From positions 124,001-188,000 of the forward strand of contig JADFZZ010000005.1 of assembly GCA_015232315.1 (NCBI GenBank): a stretch of 64,000 bases of DNA. The letters run 5' to 3'. The stretch comes from SAR324 cluster bacterium (GTDB lineage: Bacteria > SAR324 > NAC60-12). Position numbers and translations under genes: made by a program. The notes beneath the pieces are model-generated. The model was given only the letters and a program-made list of their open reading frames with translations, had not been told where the DNA came from and did not search any database. Within the stretch, counting starts at the first letter, position 1. Each line of letters opens with the position of its first letter. Below are positions 44,301-53,360 of the stretch, in pieces.

Positions 44301-44342
44301 GATTGACCACGCAAATAAAAACGAACTCATTCGGTGTAACAT
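41322..44342 (-). CDS. Secreted M16 (insulinase/pitrilysin-type) metallopeptidase
   Basis: 1006 residues, the size of pitrilysin. Signal peptide (MSSFLFAWSILFSLTAHAD). Zinc site HFLEH at 83-87 with the further ligand near E164 (HAVDSEHSKN), the inverted HxxEH of M16A. C-terminal inactive-half blocks ALTGQILGPEFYNEMRTKQQLGYLLDGGM match protease III/insulinase. It acts in the periplasm on short peptides in the best-known relatives. It lies 28 bp after a J-domain gene and 21 bp before fliQ, all minus, so these form one transcription unit. Confidence 0.94.
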   Translation of the reverse strand: MLHRMSSFLFAWSILFSLTAHADTKIADQQDARYDQRSYRRFILDNQVKVLLISDPTIQKSSASLNVAVGSLNNPVTRPGLAHFLEHMLFLGTEKYPEAGSYQKFVSDHDGYTNAYTADDHTNYHFEIASDYLEDALDRFAQFFVAPLFNPQFVEREIHAVDSEHSKNIPNDYWRMQHVIQQVFDEKHPARLFSTGNLETLNGVTQEELVTFYKQHYSSNLMTLAISGKEDLDTLERFVRSRFSQIANHHMETFTFPSEFLKKESRFRLLRIQTIKDKRTLQLMFPLPAVEQWYKSKPLQILGYLIGHEGKGSLLSLLKKKNLATELSAGTSLSTNSYAAFTISISLSPDGMEHYQEIIIEVFRYLKLLRETELPEYMYNDVRTMSELDYKFAEKQEGSSLVSMFSALMQTIPLTDLLEAPFVYSEFEPEVFKQLLHRFTPDNMLVVISSNNQPTGMVTPYYNAHYAVETSDIDLMKTWNSLSIPTELFLPKKNPFIPQSLAILTDEAKFQLTYQSIAGLKQEGLEEGLIASAMSQLGNIWKNWSELQTGLKLDTTSAPLLKKLLIKHVMDVPEKIIETPFAEVWFQQDIHFESPKGQVFILFNTPQVYETPRHAVLSQLYAKSMMEGLNEFSYPVRMAGLDFSLSTDKKGVLLSVGGYSDKLPDLLVTISQKLKDITIDESTFQSIKEKLLREYQNFQFQATYQQAFYYRSLLLEKEKFSLFDYEKILPDLTLNDLKKYVAENLFKAYFIQELAYGNLSKTEVRQATEKIIQYLQGEPLPKENLFEEEILRVSKGSQDFVHQVSNNNSAIIMDIQTDMETPELNAAVALTGQILGPEFYNEMRTKQQLGYLLDGGMTNNNKLLGLLFIIQSGNYAPDLLLQRINKFLEAFIEQLPSLPPEQFELLKKSLINSRLQKANSVMGQASWLFDTAFEKHADFDYLSKDIRALEQISMDDLNKFLSTYLISENQRRLILLFFSKDHVSDKVPQGTIQSIQNFKKQQNNDK

Positions 44343-44370
44343 TTTTTTCCATATAAAAAGGGAGAATTAT

Positions 44371-45066
44371 TCATGTTTTTCGGGATACATTTCGACGAAC
44401 CAACTGATTTCCATGCAAATCGGTAACCGTTTCAATTTGATGATCAAACAACGCATTAAGCATCATCACATAAGCTTTTCGATCATTTTCTACTGTTTTC
44501 CCACCAAAAGGCCGACGCCACAAGCTTCCATGAGGTGCGTCAGGTATTGAAATTTGACAGACCCCCAGGGTTTCAATGGATTTTATATGGTGGCTAAAGT
44601 CATGAATCCACAGATCCCAGTCTTTACCGCCAAAGGTCCTAAAATAGGATTCTGCCTGATGTGTGATTTGTTGCCAATAATGTTTTTCAAGTATATTAGA
44701 TCGATGCTGCAGATGCCAGTTGAGATCAAATCCTTTTTTGAACCAGTGGGGATTGCGTTGGCATATTTTTAATACAACTTCAAAAAATTGTGCTTCATCC
44801 ACAGTATTTGACGGAGGTGGATTTTCAACGGCTGGTGGGGGGTTTGTTTCCGCACGGGAATTGATGGAGGAAACGTGAGAAATGAGGATTTGATAGGCGA
44901 CAGTGATTTCTTTTGTTTTTTCCGAGGCTTTTGCCTGTCTTCTGGGATTGTCCACATATCGGTCAGGATGCCAGACATGCAGAAGATCACGATAATTTTG
45001 TTTAATTTCTTCAACAGAAGCCTGTGGACTTACTTCCAGAATTTCACACGCCTCTTCCAGCGTCAT
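44371..45066 (-). CDS. J-domain (DnaJ-like) protein
   Basis: 231 residues. N-terminal J domain, about 1-65, with the HPD triad in YRDLLHVWHPDRYVDNP and the helices ACEILEVSPQASVEEIKQNY. A Pro-rich linker (about 75-88) leads to an unrecognised C-terminal domain rich in Trp and His (HWFKKGFDLNWHLQHRSNILEKHYW). J domains stimulate the ATPase of Hsp70; the rest probably chooses the client. First gene of the unit with the M16 peptidase and fliQ, beginning after the serC terminator. Confidence 0.87.
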   Translation of the reverse strand: MTLEEACEILEVSPQASVEEIKQNYRDLLHVWHPDRYVDNPRRQAKASEKTKEITVAYQILISHVSSINSRAETNPPPAVENPPPSNTVDEAQFFEVVLKICQRNPHWFKKGFDLNWHLQHRSNILEKHYWQQITHQAESYFRTFGGKDWDLWIHDFSHHIKSIETLGVCQISIPDAPHGSLWRRPFGGKTVENDRKAYVMMLNALFDHQIETVTDLHGNQLVRRNVSRKT

Positions 45067-45082
45067 AGAAGAACCTCGGAAT

Positions 45083-45107
45083 AAAAAAGGAAGGGGAATC
45101 CCCTTCC
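45083..45107 (-). terminator. Rho-independent terminator after serC
   Basis: On the minus strand GGAAGGGG-ATT-CCCCTTCC followed by TTTTTTA: perfect 8-bp GC-rich stem, three-base loop and a T-run, just past the serC stop at 45115. Confidence 0.88.
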
Positions 45108-45114
45108 CTGAGAA

Positions 45115-46206
45115 TTAACCATTCTGACGTTCAAACTCTTTCATAAAATCAGCAAGAGCATTGACACCCGCAACTGGCATGGCGTTATAGATTGAAGCAC
45201 GAACACCACCGGCATTGCGATGTCCTTTTAAGGCATATAAACCTTGTTTCAGTGCGTCTTTCAAGAATTTTGCCAACAGATCTTCAGAGGGAAGATTGAA
45301 CGTCACTGTCATGATAGACCGATGATCTGGATGAGACACCGCTTTATAAAATCCTGAATTGTCCAAAAGATCATAGAGAATGTTTGCTTTTTGGACATTG
45401 ATTTTTTCAAGGGCGGCAATTCCACCCAATTCTTTAAACCATTCCAGCACAAGCTTCATCATGTAAATCGCAAAAGTGTTGATGGTGTTGGTCATGGAGT
45501 GATCTTTTTCATATTGGGCATAGTCAAGCAACGTGGGTGTTTCCGGGATCGCATGTCCAAGCAGATCCTCGCGGATTACCACCACAGCCACTCCTGAAGG
45601 CCCGAGGTTTTTCTGAAGGCCAGCGTAAGCAATGCCAAATTTAGAAAAATCCACCACTCTTGACAGCATTTCAGAGGTAAAATCGGCTACCAGAGGTACG
45701 TTTCCTGTTTCTGGAAATTGCTGCCATCGTGTGCCATAAATGGTATTGTTTCCAGTGATATGGAAATACGCGGCATCCTGATCAATTTTCGAAACATCAA
45801 AGGCTGGAATACGATCATATTTTGTGTCGGCACTGGAAGCAATGACATCTATTTTCCCATATCGTTCCGCTTCTTTACGGGCAATTTTGGCAAAATCCCC
45901 TGACTCCACATAAATTGCTTTCCGTGAAGGTGATCGCGCAATAAGGTTCATGGGAATAGCTGAAAACTGCATACGGGCGCCACCATGAACATACAGGATC
46001 CTGTAGTTTTCCGGTAAAGATGTCAGTTCCTTGAATAAAGTATCTGTTTCAGCGAGAAGTGCTTCAAATTCCTTGGATCTATGGCTGATTTCAATCACAG
46101 ACGCACCCATTCCATTGAAATCCAGAAACTCTGCCTGTGCTTTTTCCATGACAGAAATGGGTAACATTGCAGGGCCAGCCCCAAAATTATAAACACGATT
46201 TGTCAT
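45115..46206 (-). CDS. serC: Phosphoserine aminotransferase
   Basis: 363 residues. PLP enzyme converting 3-phosphohydroxypyruvate to phosphoserine in serine synthesis (and acting in PLP synthesis in some bacteria). Seen: N-terminal VYNFGAGPAMLPISVMEKAQAEFLDFNGMGASVIEISHRSKEF, HVHGGARMQFSAIPMNL-type block, PLP-lysine in AYAGLQKNLGPSG, and the C-terminal GHRNAGGVRASIYNAMP. AAGGA lies close before the ATG at MTNRVYNF; a start nine codons upstream is less likely. It lies 26 bp after serA. Confidence 0.97.
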   Translation of the reverse strand: MTNRVYNFGAGPAMLPISVMEKAQAEFLDFNGMGASVIEISHRSKEFEALLAETDTLFKELTSLPENYRILYVHGGARMQFSAIPMNLIARSPSRKAIYVESGDFAKIARKEAERYGKIDVIASSADTKYDRIPAFDVSKIDQDAAYFHITGNNTIYGTRWQQFPETGNVPLVADFTSEMLSRVVDFSKFGIAYAGLQKNLGPSGVAVVVIREDLLGHAIPETPTLLDYAQYEKDHSMTNTINTFAIYMMKLVLEWFKELGGIAALEKINVQKANILYDLLDNSGFYKAVSHPDHRSIMTVTFNLPSEDLLAKFLKDALKQGLYALKGHRNAGGVRASIYNAMPVAGVNALADFMKEFERQNG

Positions 46207-46232
46207 AGGTTCCTTATGAAAAAAGATTATCA

Positions 46233-47402
46233 TTATAAACTTCGAACATTGATTACACCCTCAATTTCTTTCAGAATGGATATTAATTCTTCCGATGGCT
46301 TTGTCTCAATATCAATCAGATTGTAGGCGATATCATTACGACTTTTATTAATCATATCAATGACGTTGATATTTTTATCGGCCAAAATCGCAAGAATTTT
46401 GCTCAGCATTTTAGGGATATTTTTGTTGGTCAGTGCCAAACGGTAGCCACTGCTACGTTCCATATTCAACGCGGGAAAATTCACTGAATTCCGAATGTTT
46501 CCATGTTCCAGAAAATCCTTGAGTTGTGATGCGGCCATAACAGCGCAATTGTCTTCGGCTTCCTCTGTGCTTGCGCCGATATGCGGCATCATAATGATTT
46601 GTGGAATTTCGATAAATTCTGGAACTGGGAAATCAGTCACATAATGATTCAATCTTTTATCAGCAATAGCCTGAAGAACAGCCCCGGTTTCCACAATTTC
46701 CGCCCGTGAAAAATTCAGTAAGCAACCACCTTTTTTCAAGGTTTTGATATTGTTGGTATTGATCAATTTGATTGTACTTTCCATCACCGGCAAATGAAGT
46801 GTTACATAGTCTGAACGAGATAACAGCGATGGAATGTTTTCTGCCTGCTGAACTTCATTGGAAAGACGCCATGCGGCTTCAACTGACAGGGCCGGATCAT
46901 AACCATACACTTTCATGCCCAGTTTGAGTCCCATCTCCGCTACCATAGATCCGATTGCGCCCAAACCAATCACGCCCAGTGTTTTGCCCGCGATTTCATT
47001 TCCGCCAAAATTTTTCTTTTCTTTTTCTACCAGTTTATTCATTTCATCATAAGCCATGTTTTTATTCAGATTTCGACTGAAATGAATGCCCTCAATGATC
47101 CCTCTGGAAGATAACAGCAAGCCGCTGAGCACCAGTTCCTTGACCGCGTTGGCATTGGCTCCAGGTGTGTTGAACACAACAATTCCTTTTTCTGTGCAAT
47201 GATCAACCGGAATGTTATTCACTCCGGCCCCGGCTCGAGCAATGGCCTTGACAGAATCAGTAAGAGCCTCCAACGCAAGTTTGTGACTGCGCAGAAGCAT
47301 TGCATCTGGATGACCAATCTCACTGGCTACTTCATAAGAGTCTCTCGGGAATTGGTCTAACCCCTTGATGGATATTTGGTTAAGCGTCAATATTCGAAAC
47401 AT
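46233..47402 (-). CDS. serA: D-3-phosphoglycerate dehydrogenase, short type with ACT domain
   Basis: 389 residues. First step of serine synthesis. Seen: NAD-binding GVIGLGAIGSMVAEMGLKLGMKVYGYDP, substrate/catalytic residues in IARAGAGVNNIP (Arg) and MPHIGASTEEAEDNCA (His), and a C-terminal ACT domain (about 315-389; INVIDMINKSRNDIAYNLIDIE) that usually gives serine feedback. GGAG lies 4 bp before the ATG at MFRILTLN. Pair with serC on the same strand. Confidence 0.93.
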   Translation of the reverse strand: MFRILTLNQISIKGLDQFPRDSYEVASEIGHPDAMLLRSHKLALEALTDSVKAIARAGAGVNNIPVDHCTEKGIVVFNTPGANANAVKELVLSGLLLSSRGIIEGIHFSRNLNKNMAYDEMNKLVEKEKKNFGGNEIAGKTLGVIGLGAIGSMVAEMGLKLGMKVYGYDPALSVEAAWRLSNEVQQAENIPSLLSRSDYVTLHLPVMESTIKLINTNNIKTLKKGGCLLNFSRAEIVETGAVLQAIADKRLNHYVTDFPVPEFIEIPQIIMMPHIGASTEEAEDNCAVMAASQLKDFLEHGNIRNSVNFPALNMERSSGYRLALTNKNIPKMLSKILAILADKNINVIDMINKSRNDIAYNLIDIETKPSEELISILKEIEGVINVRSL

Positions 47403-47598
47403 ATCTCTCCAAATAGTAAAATGAAACATGTGTTTTGCACACCATCGAAGCCGCAGGTTAATCACTCAGCGGAGTGCCAAACTAAGGAATGAACCTCAAA
47501 ATTACAAGTCTTTGTTCTGTGATGTGCAATGGAATTTCCTCTGGTAAACATGCTTGTATAGTGTTTCAGAAAAATAAATTGGCATCCTTCAAGAAGAC

Positions 47599-47638
47599 GG
47601 TTATCTTTGATTTTGTTGAGAAATCAAAGAAAATAACC
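47599..47638. repeat. Inverted repeat upstream of the transposase remnant
   Basis: GGTTATCTTTGATTT and AAATCAAAGAAAATAACC form a 40-bp imperfect hairpin with a 7-base loop. It lies 20 bp before the start of the transposase fragment and could be an end of the former insertion sequence. Confidence 0.5.
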
Positions 47639-47658
47639 TCTATCACCTTAAGGACACC

Positions 47659-48108
47659 ATGTTAAATTTTCGATTTGAGTTATCCCGTTTTCAGCCCAAA
47701 TCGCTCATGAACAATCTCAAAAAAACGACTCATTCCGATCAACTGACATTGGTCAATCGTATCCGTGGCATTTTAGCTGTGTCCGATGGACACTGATTCT
47801 CCACGATCGCTCAAATTCTTCAGGTCAGTGAAGAAACTATTCGTCAATGGGTGGTCAAATATCTATGCGGAGGTTTGAAATCTCTATTGACGCTCCGCAA
47901 GAAGCCTGGACGTCCTCCAAAATTGAACAAGGGATTTTTCATGCTGAAAGTTCTGCTCCGCCATCTGCTATGTTCATGGTGCCTTCCCCGGAAAATAAAA
48001 ATAGATAATGAATTGTTACGTTTGAGACTTAACAAACAAAAGCTGGAATGGGAAGAAAAAATCAGGGAGCGTCTGAGTTTTTTCATTTCAAATCCGCTAT
48101 CCGCATAA
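47659..48108 (+). pseudogene. Decayed transposase N-terminal fragment, IS630-like
   Basis: From the ATG the frame reads MLNFRFELSRFQPKSLMNNL and on to an in-frame TGA at codon 46, then continues with a helix-turn-helix of the type in IS630-family transposases: STIAQILQVSEETIRQWVVKYL, GGLKSLLTLRKKPGRPPKLNKG. After this the sequence departs from the family and no DDE catalytic part remains. It is therefore a broken, truncated copy. It separates the ser genes from the acyl-CoA dehydrogenase pair and has a hairpin just upstream. Confidence 0.75.
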
Positions 48109-48196
48109 AACACAGGAAATTACGTTGAAAAATAAATTCAGGTGGTATAGTAGACAGCTTGTATACTTTTCTGATCCTTTTTTGGAGGTTGTCTGT

Positions 48197-49537
48197 ATGA
48201 AAAATCCGATGAAACACATTAAAATTCCACAAACGCCCATGGGGGTGGGCCTGCGTATGCTGAACCAGTTTTCAGGATCACAACTGGCAAATCAGTTCGG
48301 CTTGAGGGAATACGCTGAAAAACTGATGTATCACGGAATGAAAACCGTGGTGAAAACTGGAACCATCGCCCAATCCCAATTTCAATCCCTGAAAAAAATT
48401 CTGCCGAAACAGGAACTTTCACATGCGACTCCAGCCAATGTGTTTGATCTGACCTTAAGCGATGAACAGCAGATGATTTGCGAAACCATCCATGAATTCG
48501 CGGATCAGCAGATAAAAAAGGTAGCTCGACAGGCCGATGAAGAGCGAACCGTTCCTGAAGGATTTTTCAAGCAATGCCAGGACGTCGGACTCAACCTGCT
48601 GGCGATTCCTGAAGCACTGGATGGAGCTGGCACCAGCCGTTCCCCTGTGACCAGTGTGTTGATGGCTGAAGAACTGGCGAAGGGGGATATGTCGCTAGCG
48701 TTGGCGGCTCTTGCACCGCTGGGAGTGATCAACGCCCTCAATGAATTTGGTAGCTTGAACCAGCAATCCCATTATCTTCCCAATTTTGCCGGCGAAGAAT
48801 TCGTTGCGGCCGCGATCGCGCTCATGGAACCCAAAGCCCGCTTTAATCCGGATCGACTTGAAACCAAAGCGGTCAAAACACCACAGGGATATGTTATCAC
48901 TGGTGAAAAATGCATGGTTCCGCTGGGGGCGCAATGCAAACTGCTGCTGGTTGTGGCGAATCTTTCCGGAGAGGGACCCAAAGCTTTTCTGGTAGAAACC
49001 CATGCGGAAGGAATCTCGTTTCAGGAAGAACGGCATATGGGGCTGCACGCTACCGGAATGTCACGAGTGAAATTGAACAATGTCACTGTGGCTCATGACG
49101 CGTTGCTGGGAGAACAGGAAAAAAACTATGATCATCAAAAATTGCTGGATCTCTGCCACATTGGCTTGTGCGCTCTGGCCGTGGGAACCTGTCAGGCTGT
49201 GCTGGATTACACGATTGATTACGCCAATGCCCGTGAAGCTTTTGGTGAACCCATCAGTCATCGTCAGGCGGTAGCCTTCATGATTGCGGATATCGCCACA
49301 GAACTCGAAGCCATGCGCATGATGACCTATCGGGCCGCTAGCAGGGCAGAGCAGGGACTGGATTTTCATCGGGAAGCGTACCTTGCCCGAATATTCTGTG
49401 CGGATAAAGCCATGGAAATCGGCACCAATGGCGTACAGTTGCTGGGCGGACATGGATTTGTATGTGAACACCCCGTAGAACTTTGGTATCGCCAATTGCG
49501 GGCAATCGGAATTCTGGAAGGCGGCTATCTTGTTTAA
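48197..49537 (+). CDS. Acyl-CoA dehydrogenase family protein (first of pair)
   Basis: 446 residues. N-terminal extension of about 85 residues before a flavin-dependent acyl-CoA dehydrogenase fold: LSDEQQMICETIHEFADQQI, EDVGLN/AIPEALDGAG-type core, GEKCMVPLGAQCKLLLVVA, HMGLHATGMSRVKLNNVTVAHDALLG, YANAREAFGEPISHRQAVAFMIADIATELEAM, and the end GTNGVQLLGGHGFVCEHPVELWYRQLRAIGILEG. The segment before the usual catalytic Glu position reads AIGILEGG, so a Glu is present there. GGAGG lies 8 bp before the ATG at MKNPMKH. Oxidises an acyl-CoA, substrate unknown. Confidence 0.9.
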   Translation: MKNPMKHIKIPQTPMGVGLRMLNQFSGSQLANQFGLREYAEKLMYHGMKTVVKTGTIAQSQFQSLKKILPKQELSHATPANVFDLTLSDEQQMICETIHEFADQQIKKVARQADEERTVPEGFFKQCQDVGLNLLAIPEALDGAGTSRSPVTSVLMAEELAKGDMSLALAALAPLGVINALNEFGSLNQQSHYLPNFAGEEFVAAAIALMEPKARFNPDRLETKAVKTPQGYVITGEKCMVPLGAQCKLLLVVANLSGEGPKAFLVETHAEGISFQEERHMGLHATGMSRVKLNNVTVAHDALLGEQEKNYDHQKLLDLCHIGLCALAVGTCQAVLDYTIDYANAREAFGEPISHRQAVAFMIADIATELEAMRMMTYRAASRAEQGLDFHREAYLARIFCADKAMEIGTNGVQLLGGHGFVCEHPVELWYRQLRAIGILEGGYLV

Positions 49538-49573
49538 TACAAATTCCATCTCAATTTTTTATGAAGGATTCTT

Positions 49574-50785
49574 ATGATCAATCTCGAAATTCCCAAAAGT
49601 TTGAAAGTGATTTCCGACATGGCCCATGAATTGGCGGAATCCATGTTTCGTCCTATTTCACGCAAATATGACACCGCCGAGCATGAATATCCGGTCGAAC
49701 TGAACATGTTGCGTTCCATCCTCGACGGCATGGAAGACGGCGGTGCCGGACAAGGCGCTGGCGGATTGAGCCGTGACAAGGAAAAAGGCAAAGACCCCAA
49801 AAAAATCCGTAATGGCAAAAATATGGGAACGGTCCAGAACATGATTGAAATGTGCTGGGGTGATGTTGGACTCGCCTTGACCATACCGGGGCAGGGGCTG
49901 GGCAACGCGGCGATTGTCGCAGTGGCAACTCCCGAACAGAAAGAACGGTTCCTGGGAAAATGGGCCGCCATGGCCATTACAGAACCCGGAACCGGATCAG
50001 ACTCCAGCAACATTTCAACCACGGCGGTTCTGGATGGCAATGAATGGGTGCTCAACGGTGAAAAAATCTTTGTCACTGCCGGAGAACGCGCGGATCTGGT
50101 GGTGGTCTGGGCCTCCATTGATAAAAAAGTCGGAAAAGCCGCGATCAAATCGTTTGTCGTGGAAAAAGGCACCCCTGGAATGGAAGTTGTCCGTCTGGAA
50201 AAAAAACTGGGAATCCGTGCCTCTGACACGGCAACCATCATTCTCGACAATTGTCGCATTCCCCGCAGTAATTTGCTGGGCACCGAAGAAATCGACACCC
50301 AGAAAGGGTTTGGTGGTGTCATGCAAACGTTTGACAACACCCGTCCAATTGTCGCCGCCATGGCAATTGGCGTGGCCAAAGCCGCCTTGGAATTAACTCA
50401 AGAGCTTCTTTCCAAAGAAGGAATTGAGCAAAAATATCAGGAACGCCTGTTTGATGTCAGTGCGGCTGAAGCGGAGCTGTATAAAATGGAAGCGGATCTG
50501 GAAGCGGCACGACTGCTAACCCTGAAAGCCGCATGGATGGCCGACAATGGCCGACCCAATTCCAGAGAAGCCTCCATGGCCAAAGCCAAGGCCGGACGCA
50601 TGGGCAACTGGGTCACATTGCGTTGCGTGGAACTTTGCGGAAGCCTGGGCTACAGCGAAGAATATCTGCTGGAAAAATGGGCGCGGGATTCAAAAATTCT
50701 CGATATTTTTGAAGGCACCCAGCAAATTCAAAAACTCATCATTGCCCGGAGTTTACTCAAAAAATCCTCAAAGGAATTGAAATAG
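49574..50785 (+). CDS. Acyl-CoA dehydrogenase (second of pair)
   Basis: 403 residues. Flavin enzyme with AAMAITEPGTGSDSSNI, VLNGEKIFVTAGERADLVVVWA, KKLGIRASDTATIILDNCRIPRSNLLG, RPIVAAMAIGVAKAALELT, and the C-terminal catalytic region CVELCGSLGYSEEYLLEKWARDSKILDIFEGTQQIQ with the base Glu in FEGT. 37 bp after the first dehydrogenase, so an operon. The two differ clearly and may form a heteromer or act on different chain lengths. The N-terminal Gly-rich GGAGQGAGG stretch around residues 56-64 is unusual. Confidence 0.93.
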   Translation: MINLEIPKSLKVISDMAHELAESMFRPISRKYDTAEHEYPVELNMLRSILDGMEDGGAGQGAGGLSRDKEKGKDPKKIRNGKNMGTVQNMIEMCWGDVGLALTIPGQGLGNAAIVAVATPEQKERFLGKWAAMAITEPGTGSDSSNISTTAVLDGNEWVLNGEKIFVTAGERADLVVVWASIDKKVGKAAIKSFVVEKGTPGMEVVRLEKKLGIRASDTATIILDNCRIPRSNLLGTEEIDTQKGFGGVMQTFDNTRPIVAAMAIGVAKAALELTQELLSKEGIEQKYQERLFDVSAAEAELYKMEADLEAARLLTLKAAWMADNGRPNSREASMAKAKAGRMGNWVTLRCVELCGSLGYSEEYLLEKWARDSKILDIFEGTQQIQKLIIARSLLKKSSKELK

Positions 50786-50786
50786 C

Positions 50787-51476
50787 ATGGATTCGTTTCT
50801 TGAATTTATCCGCCATGCTCTGGAAGAACAGGCCGATCCTGAAATTTCCAGAGGCATGGGCGCCTACATGAAAACCAGTCAGAAATGTTATGGAGTGAAA
50901 GCTCCCGAACGCCGTCAGATTTTCAGGGAAGCCCGCCTTCGGTTTCCTGTGAAAACCTTTGATGAATATCGGGAGTTGATTCTGGCTCTGTGGCAGGGGG
51001 AAAGTCGTGAAGAAATGTACATGGCGCTCGACGTTGCTGAATATTACAAAAAGTTTCAGACTAATGACGCCATGGATCTGTATGAAAAATTGCTGGAAAC
51101 CGCGACCAACTGGGATCTGGTGGATCCGATTGCCGGCAGTCTGGTAAGCCGGTTGGTGATGAAGAACAGGGCACATGAAGCCCGGTTGCAACAGTGGCTC
51201 CATTCTGAAAATTTCTGGTTCCGCCGATCCGCCCTGCTGGCACATCTCCGCCACCAGGACACCACCAACGTTCCCCTGCTGGAAGCATCCATCCTTCAGT
51301 TGATGCACGAAAAGGAGTTTTTTATCCGCAAGGCGATTGGCTGGGTTCTCCGTGGTTATTCCTATGTGGATCCTGAATGGGTTCAAGCCTTTGTAAAACA
51401 ACACGAAAACGAACTTTCTGGCCTCAGCAAACGGGAAGCCCTCAAAGCGATCCATCGAAAAGCCTCACGCCTTTGA
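50787..51476 (+). CDS. AlkD-like DNA alkylation repair protein
   Basis: 229 residues. HEAT-like helical repeat protein of the AlkD family, a DNA glycosylase that removes alkylated bases. Seen: KCYGVKAPERRQIFREARLRFP, EEMYMALDVAEYY, the W-D pair in ATNWDLVDPIAGSLV, FWFRRSALLAHLRH and EFFIRKAIGWVLRGYSYVDPEWV. It starts one base after the second dehydrogenase stop, so it is co-transcribed, a surprising functional pairing. Confidence 0.9.
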   Translation: MDSFLEFIRHALEEQADPEISRGMGAYMKTSQKCYGVKAPERRQIFREARLRFPVKTFDEYRELILALWQGESREEMYMALDVAEYYKKFQTNDAMDLYEKLLETATNWDLVDPIAGSLVSRLVMKNRAHEARLQQWLHSENFWFRRSALLAHLRHQDTTNVPLLEASILQLMHEKEFFIRKAIGWVLRGYSYVDPEWVQAFVKQHENELSGLSKREALKAIHRKASRL

Positions 51477-51521
51477 GTTTTCAGACAATCGTTGTGCGCG
51501 GATTCGCAAGTTGCAGGCATT

Positions 51522-53360
51522 TTATTCGGAATGCTGTTGTAGCACCTCCAGAAATTTTTGGCCGTAACGCTGAAGTTTTGTTTCGCCAACGCCGGTGATT
51601 CTGCTGAGCGCATCGATGGTTTGCGGGCCGATTTCCGCCATTTCCCGCAACGTCGAATCATGAAAAATCAGATAGGGTGGCACATTTTGGGCGCGGGCCA
51701 GATCCATCCGCAGTTCCCTGAGTGATTCCCAACGTTCCCAAGCAATTTGTGAACGGAAATGGCTGATGTTCAAGGGATTCTTTCGGGCAACTTTGGTCGA
51801 TGCTTTTTTGGCGACAAGCTGTTCTTTCCGCATGGTCAATCCCTGTTCGCCTTTGAGCACAGGCTTGCATTTACTTGACAGGCGCAAGCCGCCATAACCT
51901 TCCAGATCCACATTGAGCATGTCCATTGCCAGCAGTTGCCGGAACACCGAACGCCATTCCTTTTCAGACAATTCTTTGCCGATGCCGAATGTGGAAATTT
52001 CGTGATGACGCTTCTGACGGATTCGATCTGAGTCTTTTCCAAGTAGCACATCAATCAGATATTCCACACCAAACCGCTGTCCTGTCCGGAAAACACAGGA
52101 CAACGCTTTTTGTGCCGCAATCGAGGCATCCCAGGTTTCCACGGTGTTCTGACAAGTGTCACAATTGCCGCAGGAGTCTGCGGCATCTTCCCCGAAATAG
52201 CGGAGAATCACATGACGACGGCAATGGACTGTTTCACAATAACCCAGCAGGGATTCCAGTTTTTGCTGTTCCACCCGTTTATGCTGTTCAGAGGCTTCTG
52301 ATTTGGCCAGCATTTGCCGGATCATGATCACATCCGACAAACTGTAAACCATCCATGCGTCAGAAGGTTCACCATCTCTGCCGGCTCTGCCTGTTTCCTG
52401 ATAATAACCTTCCATGCTTTTGGGCAGATCGAGATGGGCCACAAACCGGACATTGGGTTTGTCAATACCCATGCCGAACGCGACCGTTGCCACAACGATG
52501 ATATTTTCTTCTCGCAAAAACCGGTATTGATGCCGTTGCCGATCCTTCGTTTCCATACCGGCATGGTAGGGCAGGGCCGTGTAGCCATGATCGGTGAGCC
52601 ATTCGGCGGTTTGCTCCACTTTTTTACGGCTCATGCAATACACAATGCCGGAATCATTGGGATGTTCTGTTTTCAGAAAATCCAGCAGTTGTTGTTTTGC
52701 ATTGGCTTTGGGAACCACCCGGTAATGAATATTGGGACGGTCAAAACTGGAAATAAAAATTCCAGCCTGCTCCAGCCCCAGTTTCAGGCGAATCTCACGC
52801 CGTGTCAGTTCATCCGCGGTCGCCGTAAGAGCAACCCGTGGAATTTCAGGGAAGCGTTCATGCAAAACGGTGAGTTGGAGATATTCCGGACGAAAATCAT
52901 GGCCCCATTGCGAGACACAGTGGGCTTCATCAATAGCAAACAGCGACAGTCGTGTTTGTGACAACAGGTTCAGAAACCGGTCAGTCAATAACCGTTCCGG
53001 AGCCACATAAATTAAATCAAGCTCGCCTTGACGAACCTGCTGCTCAATACGTTGATTTTCCTGGTAGGTCTGGGATGAATTCAGAAATTCGGCACGCACT
53101 CCATTTTGCTTGAGTGCTTCCACCTGGTCTTGCATGAGCGCGATTAGCGGTGACACAACGACGCCCACGCCTTCACGTAGCAGGGCTGGAATCTGGAAAC
53201 ATAAAGATTTTCCACCACCTGTGGGCATCAGCACGAGGGCGTCTTTTCCACAAAGCAGTTGATGAATGATTTCTTCCTGTCGGCCCCTGAAGGATTCATA
53301 GCCGAAGACATGTTTCAAAATTTCCAGAGGGGATGTGAAGGAAAAATTAGTATCGGGCAT
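51522..53360 (-). CDS. recQ: ATP-dependent DNA helicase RecQ
   Basis: 612 residues. 3'-5' helicase of recombination and repair. Seen: Walker [21 protein letters not shown] in [59 protein letters not shown], zinc-binding Cys set ([18 protein letters not shown] ... CGNCDTC), winged helix RQC domain, and HRDC domain at the end ([25 protein letters not shown]). ATG at MPDTNFS chosen over a TTG three codons earlier. Overlaps the upstream exonuclease gene by 14 bp. Confidence 0.96.
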   Translation of the reverse strand: MPDTNFSFTSPLEILKHVFGYESFRGRQEEIIHQLLCGKDALVLMPTGGGKSLCFQIPALLREGVGVVVSPLIALMQDQVEALKQNGVRAEFLNSSQTYQENQRIEQQVRQGELDLIYVAPERLLTDRFLNLLSQTRLSLFAIDEAHCVSQWGHDFRPEYLQLTVLHERFPEIPRVALTATADELTRREIRLKLGLEQAGIFISSFDRPNIHYRVVPKANAKQQLLDFLKTEHPNDSGIVYCMSRKKVEQTAEWLTDHGYTALPYHAGMETKDRQRHQYRFLREENIIVVATVAFGMGIDKPNVRFVAHLDLPKSMEGYYQETGRAGRDGEPSDAWMVYSLSDVIMIRQMLAKSEASEQHKRVEQQKLESLLGYCETVHCRRHVILRYFGEDAADSCGNCDTCQNTVETWDASIAAQKALSCVFRTGQRFGVEYLIDVLLGKDSDRIRQKRHHEISTFGIGKELSEKEWRSVFRQLLAMDMLNVDLEGYGGLRLSSKCKPVLKGEQGLTMRKEQLVAKKASTKVARKNPLNISHFRSQIAWERWESLRELRMDLARAQNVPPYLIFHDSTLREMAEIGPQTIDALSRITGVGETKLQRYGQKFLEVLQQHSE

